Assembly: GCF_009848685.1 (NCBI RefSeq)
Contig: NZ_WXTX01000002.1
Span: 372,001 to 436,000, forward strand
Length of the DNA: 64,000 nt
Source: Andreprevotia sp. IGB-42
GTDB lineage: Bacteria; Pseudomonadota; Gammaproteobacteria; Burkholderiales; Chitinibacteraceae
Direction: 5' to 3'
Under the pieces are notes generated by a model. It made no database searches. It was not told where the DNA came from and saw only the letters and a program-made list of their open reading frames with translations. Both the position numbers and the translations under genes were made by a program. Below, in pieces: positions 17,461-26,243 of the stretch (its first letter is position 1; each line of letters opens with the position of its first letter).

Positions 17461-20400
17461 ATGGATTTCTCCATGCCCTTGCCCCGCTCTCTCGCCCGGA
17501 TTAGCCTACAAAAAATACGCCCCCACCTCGCCACTTCAAAACAGGCATCGCTGGATGTGCTAGTTGCACATCTTGGAGAGGATGGCCGCGCAGGCTATAA
17601 CGGGCTTCGAGATGCCTTGTCGCCACTAGCTACAAGCACAAACAGTGCTAACGTCATGCTCAAGCGCTTTCTTGATCATATCGAGGACACCGCTACAGCC
17701 CTAGGCATACAATTTAGCGTGCAGACAACAGCAGACAAAAAGGCGGGCGACAATCGATGGGTCTGGTTCGAAGGGCTTGCGGAGGTAGGAGGTAAGCCAT
17801 ATACAGGCGATCTGAACAGTATCCCGACTACGCTATTGCAAGACGAAGCACGTGGCATACTCTTAGGCCAACCAGTAGTAATAGTTACATTCAATGAATA
17901 CGAAACCCGGGCGATACGGGAACTGTTTGGCGGAACTAACAAAATAGAGCAGGAAGGCGCACATAGTTTTCTGCGCCTTGGCGTGGTCGGCCATCAGGAA
18001 GTGATCCACGTTATCAGTCAGCAAGGGCGTAAAGGCGCTCAGCAAACGGCCACATGGGCCATAGCGCATTTCAGGCCCGGCGCTATAATCGCCGCCGGCA
18101 TTGCGTTCGGTCACAACAATGGAAAGCGCCATATCGGTGATGTACTGGTATCTGACTACATCTTTGATTACGAATCCGCACGAATTAATCCAGACGGGAC
18201 GCAAATACCCCGTGGTGCACGGCCTCCAGCATCAAGAACTCTAGTAGATAGGGTGCGCAGCCTAGCTCATTTGAACGAGGATTGGCCTCGCATCCATTTA
18301 GGCTGCATCGTCTGCGGAGACAAGCTCATAGATGATCAGAATTTCATCGCCAAGCTGGCTCAAATAGAGCCTGAATTCGTTGGGGGGGAAATGGAGGCTG
18401 CAGGAATCGAAGCTGCGGCCCAAGCCAATAAGACCGATTGGATCGTGATCAAGGGCATAAGCGACTGGGGTGACGGCAACAAAAACACCACCAGCAAGGA
18501 TGAAGATCAAGGTATCGCCGCACACAATGCAGCGCAAGTGGTACACGCTCTGATCGCCATTGGGCCGATTCAGCCTCCACCCACTATTGAGCGGAGCATG
18601 GTGCCCGCTCAGCCAGCCCCCCCTTCTCTCCTCTCCACCGCTTGTCTCCCCCCTGGTATCGGGCGAATGCGATTACCTGATCTCAATGCGATGAAAGAGC
18701 ACCTGCTTGATCAACAAGCAGCTGGGCGACCCACAAAACTGCATAGCGCCAATATTCAGTCTGAAACCACCACCTCCGCAGATACTGGAGACCGTAGCGC
18801 TCCGGTACTGCAAACTTTGCATGAATGGCTTGGCAATCGGAATGCGCCACCACTGTTTGCGCTTTTGGGCGAATATGGCATGGGCAAAACCATCAATTGC
18901 CAATTATTTGCCCGTCAACTTGATGAAGCTCGGCAAGGCGATCCAACGCTTCCTATCCCGCTTTACTTTGACCTACGCCATGTTACTGGTTTACGTGAGA
19001 AAGTACCAACCTTAGGTGAGGCTCTAGAAGAATGCATGAAGCGTGGCTGGCTCGACAGCGGCGCGGGCGACACCATGGCTAATGTACATCTTTGGATAGC
19101 GCAAGGGGCTCTGGTTGTATTTGATGGACTAGATGAAGTATTGGTGAAATTAAGCGAGGCTGACGGAAAGACTTTCACAAACAATTTGCTGAAATTGATT
19201 GCGGATGCTGCCGCGCGTGCGGAGCGCGAAGGTCGTGTATCAACTTTAAAGATTCTGATCACCTGCCGCACTCAATACTTCCCAACCTTGCAGGCTCAGA
19301 ATAGCCACTTCACTCAATCCGATCGTGGAGAATTCAGCGCCGAACGCTACGAAGCAATGCTGCTTTTGCCGTGGACCGAAGTACAGGTGCGGAACTACTT
19401 GGCGCTGGCATTGCCGGAAATGAACATTGATCAACTGATCGCTATGGTCCGCGCCATTCACAATTTGGAGGAGCTAACGCAGCGGCCATACACCCTCAAA
19501 CTGATTGCACAGTTCATTCCTGACATTGAGCGCGAGCGGGCTACAGGTCGCACCGTCTACGGAGTTACCTTATACCGAAAAATGGCGGAGAGCTGGTTGG
19601 CGCGCGACAACGGTAAACACAGCATCAGTTCCGAACACAAACTTCAACTTGCCGCCCATTTAGGAGCACACTTGTGGCGTAGCGGCCGCAATGCATTGCC
19701 AATCGGCGAGCTCAATGACTGGTTCCATGGCTGGATCACCACCAAACCTAGTTTAAGTAGCCGCTACCAACGATTTTTGCCAGATCAGCTTGAAGAAGAC
19801 TTACGTACTGCAACCTTCTTGGCTCGCCAAGATGATGGCGAGCAAAGCAGCTTCCGATTTGCACACACGTCCCTACATGAATTTTTCCTCGCCTGCTATT
19901 TGTGTGATGCACTGAAGCAGAATCGGCAGGCTGATTGGGACATGCCCGTGCCCAGCAAAGAAACGCTAGACTTTCTAGGGCAACTGATAGGAGAGGCTAA
20001 TAATCCAGATTTAATTATAGCACTTCAACACTGGGGCAGCTCGCAACAAACACAGACCAGTAAATTGATTCTGGCTTACGCAATGCAGGCGCAGGCACGC
20101 ACTTGGCCTACACCTAATATACGTGCGCTAAACCTGTCTGAAGCCAAACTAAAAGATTGGCTAATTGAAGGCAAGCCAAGCCAAATGCTTGACCTTGCAG
20201 GGGCAATTTTTAGGGGAGCGGAACTCCAGAGCACAGTGTTCCGCCACGTACGGCTCGACCATTGCCTGTTTGATGAGGCTGCTCTTGCCCGCAGTAACTT
20301 CATCGACTGCTCGCTACGAGGGGCCAAGTTTACCAATGCTGAGCTTAGCGCCAGCATTTTTAGGCGCTGTGCGCTTTCAGATAGTCAATGGCGTGGGGCT

Positions 20401-22674
20401 AGTGGCTACCGGCCACAGTGGCTGCTGTGCGACCTTCCAGCTGGAACTCAATCTGACTGGCAACACCGATTTACCCATTTGCAAATTGCACCAAGTGGTG
20501 AAGAAAGGAATGACGAGCAATTGAAATGGATGCCTGCTACGCATAGGGCTCTCAGCATAGCATTTGCGCCTAGCGCAGATGCCCTTGGGCGACACTGGGT
20601 AGCTACCACTAGTTACAACGGTTTAATCGAATTATGGGATGCCGAGAGTTGTGAATCTGGCCCTACCTTAGGTCGGCACGGGAATATGGTGAGTTCGTGT
20701 GCGTTCGCCCCATTTGTCGATTCAGAGGGGTACTTGTGGCTGGCTACCGCCGGATATGATGGAACAATCAAGCTATGGGATGTTACGAATGGCGCAGCAG
20801 GGTCTGAACTATATAAGCATGATGGCCCAGCAACAGTTTGCGCCTTCGCATCTATAGCCAATGCGGATGAAAAATTATTGTTAGCAACTGCGGGCCATGA
20901 CGACGCAATCAGGTTATGGGATGTAACTAATAACGAGCCAAGTATGTTGCTGCGCGGTCACCAAGGTGCGGTGAACAGCTGTTGCTTTGCACCAGCTACG
21001 GCCAATCATCGCTGGTTAGCAAGCTGTGGCGAGGATGGCACGGTTAGGCTATGGGACACTACAAATGGCACCGCCGGTCCTGTGTTTCACGGACATGTAG
21101 GGAATGTGACGGACTGCAGCTTTGCTCCTGCTCTAGATTCGAATGGTCAGTTATGGTTAGCCAGTGCAGGCGAGGATGGAACACTTCGCCTATGGGATGT
21201 AACAAGTGGCACTGCTGGCCCCACCATATGGGAAGGAAATGGAAAGCCAGTTCGTGCATGCGCCTTTGCACCGACCAAGGAATGGCCACTTAGGCTGGCC
21301 AGTACAGGCCTTGACAATAAAATCAGGATTTGGAATATATCCACTGGTGCAATGAAATTGAGCATGCCGGGTTATAATAATTGGGCACAAAAAATCGCTT
21401 GGGCTCCAGCAACGAACGCTAACGGGCAGCTTTGGTTGGCAGCATCAGGCATGAATGGCCGCTTAACATTTTGGGATGCAAATAGCGGAACCCTTGGTCC
21501 AGAGGTTGAACGCCAACTCGGGATAGATACCTGCGCTATTTCACCAGTAATAGATGCAGCAGGGCACAGATGGTTATGCAGTACAGATAGGGGCGGATTG
21601 ATAAGACTATGGGAAGAAGAGCGTGGCGTGGCGGGACCAATGTTGGCGAAGCATCGCCCTTGGGGATGTTGCGCATTTGCATCGACATTGGATGCAAATG
21701 GTCAGTGGTGGGTTGCCGGTTCGGGATTCGATGGCACAATCGAATTGTGGGACATACAAAACGGTGTCCCTGGTCCAGAACTACGTGGGCATGAAGACTG
21801 GATTCGCGCATGCACCTTCGCCCCAACAATGGATTCAGCAGGTCGGTTATGGTTGGCCAGTTCGGATGAGGGTGGCTCGGTCCGGCTATGGGACGTCAGC
21901 AGTGGCGCCAGTGGGCCGATATTGCCAAAGCAAACAGAAACCGTTAGCGCCTGCGCCATTGCCCCAAAAACAGATGCGACTGGAAGACTATGGCTGGCTA
22001 CCGCAAGTAGCACGGGCACGGTAAAGCTGTGGGATATAGAAAATGGCAAAGCTGGACTAGTAATTGAAGGAAACAATTATTGGGTGAGGAACTGTTCCTT
22101 TGCGCCTGCCGAGGATGCAGACGGAAAATGGTGGCTAGCCTGCACGGATATAAGTGGCACGACCAAACTATGGGATATCGTGACAGGTGCAGTTGGTATA
22201 ACACTGCAAGGATACGGAGGCGGTTCCTCTTTCTGCACTTTTGCGCCAGCAGCGGATGCAAATGGGCGACTATGGTTAGCCAATGCATGCGTTGATGGCA
22301 CTATTCAGCTTTGGGATGCGGTAACTGGTGCTCCTGGGGTAGTTTTGCGCGGACACGAAGGCTCAGTGAATGCATGCGTTTTTTCACCAGCACTTCGAAT
22401 AGGGGATCAGCCTTGGCTACTTAGCGCTGGCGATGACGGCACATTACGTCGCTGGAATCTAGATAGTGGAGAATGTTTACTTGTTACCGCTTTATGCGAC
22501 GCATATAAAAATGGTGATACCGATGGGTATGTCGTTTGGCAGCCTGCAAGCAATAAAGTCATTGCGATGCATGGAGATGCTTGGCGACATCTAGCTTGGT
22601 TGCAGCCGCAGCCACATACGCTACCTAAGCGACTGCCACTGGAAACATTCGGTGCAGTACCCATCGGGTCCTGA
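17461..22674 (+). CDS. NLR-like STAND NTPase: PNP nucleosidase - NACHT - pentapeptide - WD40
   Basis: 1737 residues in one frame. Residues 1-135 are an unassigned, largely helical domain. Residues 137-367 are a nucleoside phosphorylase/nucleosidase fold: FNEYETRAI (E148), AAGIAFG, GDVLVSD, GGEMEAAG (E312) and ISDWGD (D335) align with MTA/SAH nucleosidase catalytic positions. The NACHT NTPase begins near 464: Walker A GEYGMGKT (470-477), Walker B LVVFDGLDEV with D555, D558 and E559, then ITCRTQYF, and helical regions to about 880. Pentapeptide-like repeats span about 908-975. Fourteen WD40-type units (about 1025-1690) fit two seven-bladed propellers. NACHT STAND proteins oligomerise on sensing phage or stress; PNP effectors in Detocs and related systems destroy ATP. 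A nucleotide-depleting anti-phage role is inferred. GC and codon use differ sharply from neighbours, indicating transfer. ATG 17461 has a poor Shine-Dalgarno; ATG 17473 is an alternative. Confidence 0.92.
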   Translation: MDFSMPLPRSLARISLQKIRPHLATSKQASLDVLVAHLGEDGRAGYNGLRDALSPLATSTNSANVMLKRFLDHIEDTATALGIQFSVQTTADKKAGDNRWVWFEGLAEVGGKPYTGDLNSIPTTLLQDEARGILLGQPVVIVTFNEYETRAIRELFGGTNKIEQEGAHSFLRLGVVGHQEVIHVISQQGRKGAQQTATWAIAHFRPGAIIAAGIAFGHNNGKRHIGDVLVSDYIFDYESARINPDGTQIPRGARPPASRTLVDRVRSLAHLNEDWPRIHLGCIVCGDKLIDDQNFIAKLAQIEPEFVGGEMEAAGIEAAAQANKTDWIVIKGISDWGDGNKNTTSKDEDQGIAAHNAAQVVHALIAIGPIQPPPTIERSMVPAQPAPPSLLSTACLPPGIGRMRLPDLNAMKEHLLDQQAAGRPTKLHSANIQSETTTSADTGDRSAPVLQTLHEWLGNRNAPPLFALLGEYGMGKTINCQLFARQLDEARQGDPTLPIPLYFDLRHVTGLREKVPTLGEALEECMKRGWLDSGAGDTMANVHLWIAQGALVVFDGLDEVLVKLSEADGKTFTNNLLKLIADAAARAEREGRVSTLKILITCRTQYFPTLQAQNSHFTQSDRGEFSAERYEAMLLLPWTEVQVRNYLALALPEMNIDQLIAMVRAIHNLEELTQRPYTLKLIAQFIPDIERERATGRTVYGVTLYRKMAESWLARDNGKHSISSEHKLQLAAHLGAHLWRSGRNALPIGELNDWFHGWITTKPSLSSRYQRFLPDQLEEDLRTATFLARQDDGEQSSFRFAHTSLHEFFLACYLCDALKQNRQADWDMPVPSKETLDFLGQLIGEANNPDLIIALQHWGSSQQTQTSKLILAYAMQAQARTWPTPNIRALNLSEAKLKDWLIEGKPSQMLDLAGAIFRGAELQSTVFRHVRLDHCLFDEAALARSNFIDCSLRGAKFTNAELSASIFRRCALSDSQWRGASGYRPQWLLCDLPAGTQSDWQHRFTHLQIAPSGEERNDEQLKWMPATHRALSIAFAPSADALGRHWVATTSYNGLIELWDAESCESGPTLGRHGNMVSSCAFAPFVDSEGYLWLATAGYDGTIKLWDVTNGAAGSELYKHDGPATVCAFASIANADEKLLLATAGHDDAIRLWDVTNNEPSMLLRGHQGAVNSCCFAPATANHRWLASCGEDGTVRLWDTTNGTAGPVFHGHVGNVTDCSFAPALDSNGQLWLASAGEDGTLRLWDVTSGTAGPTIWEGNGKPVRACAFAPTKEWPLRLASTGLDNKIRIWNISTGAMKLSMPGYNNWAQKIAWAPATNANGQLWLAASGMNGRLTFWDANSGTLGPEVERQLGIDTCAISPVIDAAGHRWLCSTDRGGLIRLWEEERGVAGPMLAKHRPWGCCAFASTLDANGQWWVAGSGFDGTIELWDIQNGVPGPELRGHEDWIRACTFAPTMDSAGRLWLASSDEGGSVRLWDVSSGASGPILPKQTETVSACAIAPKTDATGRLWLATASSTGTVKLWDIENGKAGLVIEGNNYWVRNCSFAPAEDADGKWWLACTDISGTTKLWDIVTGAVGITLQGYGGGSSFCTFAPAADANGRLWLANACVDGTIQLWDAVTGAPGVVLRGHEGSVNACVFSPALRIGDQPWLLSAGDDGTLRRWNLDSGECLLVTALCDAYKNGDTDGYVVWQPASNKVIAMHGDAWRHLAWLQPQPHTLPKRLPLETFGAVPIGS
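20533..22490 (+). repeat. Coding WD40 repeat block, 14 units of about 140 bases
   Basis: The LWD-type signature recurs at about 20631, 20770, 20910, 21046, 21186, 21324, 21467, 21604, 21744, 21882, 22024, 22165, 22309 and 22450. Units are about 46-47 residues, longer than the usual 40-43, because most carry an insert of the type FAPxxDxxGxLWLA before the DGT-x-x-LWD strand. Nucleotide identity between units is modest, so the array is not recently amplified. Confidence 0.88.
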
Positions 22675-22763
22675 TACATCTGCAGCTGCAAAGATAGCCA
22701 GCCAAGGTTTCGCATAATCGCGTTGCGGCTTCGAATATCAATCGCTCTATTCGATTCCGCCCC

Positions 22764-23612
22764 CTAAAACGAAGCCCGCAACGCCGTAGGCGTCAACCCG
22801 AACCTCGCCCGGAACGCATCAGTAAACCGCGAAGGCGACTGATAGCCACACGCCTCCGCAATGCGCTGGATGGCTGCCCCGCCATGCATCACCATGCCCA
22901 GCGCCCGGTCCATGCGGGCGGCGTTGAGGATGTCGCTGAAAGATGTTTCTTCCGCAGCCAGCCGGCGGCGCAAGGTGGCTTCGCTGGCGTTCAGCTGCTT
23001 GGCGACGGCATCGATGCGCCAATCCTGCGCCGGATCGCTGGCGACGATCCACGATACGCGCTCGCGCCAGCTGCCGGGTTTGGCCAGCAGCAGCTCGCGC
23101 GCCACGCCCTGGCGGGCTAGGGCCAGCCAGAGGGCTTCCCAGCGGTGCTCGATCATCGCGTGATCGAGCTTGGATACGCTGGGCAGCATGATCTGCTCCA
23201 CGTAGTCGCCCAATGCCTTGCGGCTGCCGTCGTTCGGGCTGAATACCGGTTCGTTGTTGATGTGCGCGGGCAGCAGATCGGCATAGCGGGACTGGAAGCG
23301 CTGCATCAGGTTGTTGTCGCCACAGATCACCAGCGCGGCAAAGTAGCCGCGCTCTGCATCCGGTACATTGGTAAAGGTCAACTCGCTGCCGGCCGGGATG
23401 GCGATCCAGTCACCGGCGCGGCACACATGCTCGGCGCCACGGAACACCAGGCGTTTTTCACCGGCCAGCACGGCCATCAGGCAGGGGATAAAATAGGGGG
23501 TGCGCTGGATGCGCACCTGCTGGTGAAAGCGGAACAAGGCAGCGCCGCCAGAGAACGCGCGCTCGCTCAGGTGATCGGTTTTCAGCAGTTGATCTAGCAG
23601 GGTGGTGTGCAT
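22764..23612 (-). CDS. AraC-family transcriptional regulator
   Basis: 282 residues from ATG 23612; a second ATG at 23630 would add six. The N-terminal cupin-like sensor region (RTPYFIPCLMAVLAGEKRLVFRG, then IAIPAGSEL) precedes the double helix-turn-helix: WRIDAVAKQLNASEATLRRR and ALGMVMHGGAAIQRIAEACG, with the family signature GYQSPSRFTDAFRARFGLTP. It is close to AraC-type regulators of the cupin_6 class. Its effector is unknown. It abuts the NACHT gene convergently (89 bases), but base composition shows it belongs to the host chromosome. Confidence 0.9.
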   Translation of the reverse strand: MHTTLLDQLLKTDHLSERAFSGGAALFRFHQQVRIQRTPYFIPCLMAVLAGEKRLVFRGAEHVCRAGDWIAIPAGSELTFTNVPDAERGYFAALVICGDNNLMQRFQSRYADLLPAHINNEPVFSPNDGSRKALGDYVEQIMLPSVSKLDHAMIEHRWEALWLALARQGVARELLLAKPGSWRERVSWIVASDPAQDWRIDAVAKQLNASEATLRRRLAAEETSFSDILNAARMDRALGMVMHGGAAIQRIAEACGYQSPSRFTDAFRARFGLTPTALRASF

Positions 23613-23683
23613 GGCAGTGCAGCGGTGCATTGTGGATGCGCAAAGACTACACGGCTCGGCCGCAAGGCCAAAGCGAGGCGGCC

Positions 23684-24325
23684 ATGCGTTTGCTGCATAC
23701 CGGCGTTACCCTGGCCTGCGTACTGGCGCTGGGCGTTGCGCCGCGCGCGCATGCGGCCGGTGCGTGGCAGGCGTATGAAGCGGGCAATTACCCGCGTGCT
23801 GCCGAGCTGTACCGGCTGGAGGCCGTCAATGGGGATCGGCTGGCGGCCTTCAACTACGCAATGATGCTGCGGCACGGCCAGGGCATCACGGCCAATCCGG
23901 GCGAGGCGCGCCGCTGGCTGGCGCTGGCCGCCACCGCCGGCCTGGCGCAGGCACAGTATGCGATGGGGCTGTTGTTCGAGAACGGCGATGGCGTTGCCCG
24001 TTCGCAACCCACCGCCACCTGGTGGTTCCAGCACGCGGCGCGGCAGGGCCACCGCGATGCGCAGGTCAGCCTGGCCACGCAGTACTTCCTGGGGCGCGGT
24101 GCGCCACATGATCTGCTGCTGGCGGCACGCTGGTACCGCGAGGCCGCGCAGAATGGCGATGTGGGCGCGCAGTACATCATTGCCACCCTATATGAACAGG
24201 GCCAGGGTGCCCCACGGAACCTGGCGCTGGCGCGATACTGGTATGCGGCAGCGGCCTTGCAGGGTGATCCGGCCGCCAAGATACGCGGGCAGGCGCTGGG
24301 CAAGCAGCTGGATCAGCCGCAATGA
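23684..24325 (+). CDS. Secreted Sel1-like repeat protein
   Basis: 213 residues with a signal peptide (MRLLHTGVTLACVLALGVAPRA cut near AHAA) and about four Sel1-type TPR-like repeats of 36 residues, such as AQAQYAMGLLFENGDGVA, AQVSLATQYFLGRGA and AQYIIATLYEQGQGAPRN. Sel1 proteins are scaffolds for protein-protein contacts, here in the periplasm. GAGGCGG stands before ATG 23684; the 18 residues possible upstream lack support. Divergent from the AraC gene, so it may be its target. Confidence 0.87.
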   Translation: MRLLHTGVTLACVLALGVAPRAHAAGAWQAYEAGNYPRAAELYRLEAVNGDRLAAFNYAMMLRHGQGITANPGEARRWLALAATAGLAQAQYAMGLLFENGDGVARSQPTATWWFQHAARQGHRDAQVSLATQYFLGRGAPHDLLLAARWYREAAQNGDVGAQYIIATLYEQGQGAPRNLALARYWYAAAALQGDPAAKIRGQALGKQLDQPQ

Positions 24326-24354
24326 ATATCCCCAGTAGCGCACCAGCTTAAACG

Positions 24355-24380
24355 CCCGGCACGCTGCGGGTAGTGCCGGG
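24355..24380. terminator. Hairpin between convergent genes
   Basis: CCCGGCAC/GTGCCGGG, a perfect 8-bp stem with a 10-base loop, midway between the Sel1 and MocR gene ends. There is no long T-run, so terminator activity is uncertain. Confidence 0.45.
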
Positions 24381-24501
24381 AAAGACGCTGGAAGCCCCAC
24401 AGGCCCCCGCACGCCCTTAGCAGGCTGGCTGATCAGTCACCCTGCGGCTTGCCACCATCCGCAGCACCCCACTGGCCTGCAGCAGGTGAATCAACAACGG
24501 C

Positions 24502-25809
24502 TCAGTAAATCGCCCGCCGCCGCAGCGTCAACGCGTGCGCCACATCCCGTGCCAGCGGGGCGATTTCGTCCATGTCCAGGTTGCCGATACTGATGCGGAT
24601 GGCGGGTGCGCTCTGCAGCCGGAACGGGTGGCCGGCCTGCACCGCCCAGCCTTTGGATGCCAGGCTTTGCACCGCTTCGATTTCATCGTGCACCGGCAGC
24701 CACAGATGCAGGCCCTCGCCCTTGTCTACCAGCTCGATGCCATGGCTGGCCAGGCCGGCCAGCAGCGCGTTGCGCCGCCCGGCATAGGATTGGCGCACCG
24801 CCTGGATGCCATTCTCGTCCAGCAGCTTCTGCCACGCCTGCGCCACGATGCGCTGCAGCAGGATGCTGACCCAGCGTGGCCCCAGTGCATGGCGACGGCG
24901 CATCGCCTTCAGCACCGGGCCGTTGCCGGATGCGAATGCCACGCGCAGATCCGGCCCGAGGAATTTGCTCACCGACAGCACGTATACCCATTCGGTGGAA
25001 AAAATCTGCAATGGCGGTGGTGCGGCGGCGCTCAGCGGCCCCCAGTGGTCATCGATGATCAGCAGGCAATCGGTGGATCTGGCCAGCACATGCTGCCATG
25101 CCTGCCAGCGCTCCCGCGTGTAGCTCAGGCCGGTGGGGTTGTGCGCACGGGCGGTCAGCACCACCGCGGATGCATCCTGCAGCACGTCGGCCGGCGGGAT
25201 CAGCGCGCCCTCGCCATCCAGCGCCAGCGGCACCGGCTTGAGGCGCATGCTGGTCAGCAGCACCAGCAGTGGCGGCCAGCATGGGTCTTCCACCAGCACG
25301 CTGGCGCCGGGGCGACATCGCTGCACCAGCGCGCGCTCGACGGCATCGAGCACGCCGGAAAACACCGCGATGGCGCCATCGCTGCCGGCCGGCGCAAACA
25401 GCCATTGCCGCGCCAACGTGATCAGCGCCGGGTGATCTTCGCATGCATCGTAGCCGGATAGCCGCTCCCGGTCGGCCAGCCATGCCGGCTCCAGCCGCGG
25501 CAGCAGCCGGCCATCCACATTGCCCGACGCCAGATCGCGCAGGCCGGCGGGAATGGCCGCCTCTGCATTGATGCGATCGACATCTTCGGCCACATGGGTG
25601 CCACGGCGGCCATCGGTCACCACGGTGCCCACATCGCGCAGCGTTTTGTATGCAGCGGCAACGGTGTTGGCGTTCACCCCCAGTGCCCCGGCCAGCGAGC
25701 GCACGGCAGGTAGCTGGTGGCCAGGCTTCCAGTGCTCGAAGCGGATCAGGCGGTCTATCGATGCGGCAATTTCCACCGCAGTCGTACCCTCAGGCATGAA
25801 TGTACTCAT
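24502..25809 (-). CDS. MocR-type (GntR-aminotransferase) transcriptional regulator
   Basis: 435 residues. Residues 1-75 are a GntR winged helix-turn-helix (GHQLPAVRSLAGALGVNANTV, then AAYKTLRDVG), joined to a class I aminotransferase-fold domain. That domain has AHNPTG, LIIDDHWG and the PLP lysine K282 in VLSVSKFLGPDLRVAFASG. MocR proteins bind PLP or PLP-amine adducts; PdxR regulates vitamin B6 genes and GabR regulates GABA use. It is divergent from an operon containing a PLP kinase and a YggS-like PLP-binding protein, so it is the obvious candidate regulator of that operon. Confidence 0.92.
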   Translation of the reverse strand: MSTFMPEGTTAVEIAASIDRLIRFEHWKPGHQLPAVRSLAGALGVNANTVAAAYKTLRDVGTVVTDGRRGTHVAEDVDRINAEAAIPAGLRDLASGNVDGRLLPRLEPAWLADRERLSGYDACEDHPALITLARQWLFAPAGSDGAIAVFSGVLDAVERALVQRCRPGASVLVEDPCWPPLLVLLTSMRLKPVPLALDGEGALIPPADVLQDASAVVLTARAHNPTGLSYTRERWQAWQHVLARSTDCLLIIDDHWGPLSAAAPPPLQIFSTEWVYVLSVSKFLGPDLRVAFASGNGPVLKAMRRRHALGPRWVSILLQRIVAQAWQKLLDENGIQAVRQSYAGRRNALLAGLASHGIELVDKGEGLHLWLPVHDEIEAVQSLASKGWAVQAGHPFRLQSAPAIRISIGNLDMDEIAPLARDVAHALTLRRRAIY

Positions 25810-25839
25810 GCCAACATAATTTCATATTAATACATAAAC
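25799..25839 (+). repeat. Direct repeat copy A in MocR-operon gap
   Basis: AATGTACTCAT at 25799-25809 and TAATACA at 25828-25834, offset 29 bases, with AATTT between. The left element overlaps the first codons of the MocR gene. A matching copy lies 243 bases to the right. Confidence 0.7.
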
Positions 25840-26243
25840 GAGAAGTACCCGGATCAAAAAAGCCCTGCCTGTACAAAATGTTCCTTCATGGTGCCATGCC
25901 CTGCTTTGGCGCACTAATCATTGTTTTTTATAGCATTTTCATCAAATTTTTTTGAAGAAATGCGCACCCGTGTGGGGCGTGCAGTGCTTTTTCGCACCCA
26001 AATGATGCGGAAAGGTTGACGACAGTTGCAAGCACTGCTTTAATGTACTCATTCATAACGCAATTTGAACTAATACAAAAATGATTTGCCAGCAGTAACC
26101 GGTGCGGGGGCATGCATCGCTGGCAACGGTACGCCACCCTGCGCAAGCGGGCGGCGGCGGCCGGCGGCACCACCAAGCAACTTGTAACTGCAATAACCGT
26201 GTTCTCTGTGTTTCAACCAACCCAACGAAACGAGGTAACGACC
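25810..26243. other. Long divergent intergenic region
   Basis: 434 bases between the MocR gene and the N-oxygenase gene. AT-rich blocks (25815-25845, 25918-25965, 26035-26090) contain the two direct repeat copies. Short frames to the right of 26100 lack coding character, and the true start at 26244 is preceded by GAGG. Confidence 0.6.
26042..26082 (+). repeat. Direct repeat copy B in MocR-operon gap
   Basis: AATGTACTCAT at 26042-26052 and TAATACA at 26071-26077, again offset exactly 29 bases. It lies about 165 bases before the operon's first start codon, so it may be a regulator-binding site matching copy A. Confidence 0.7.

Noticed and set aside
17175-22763. Multi-gene defence island around the NACHT gene
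   Set aside because: Neighbours on both sides are ordinary high-GC genes (YbhB-like, AraC, Sel1); no second defence gene, integrase or transposase was found.
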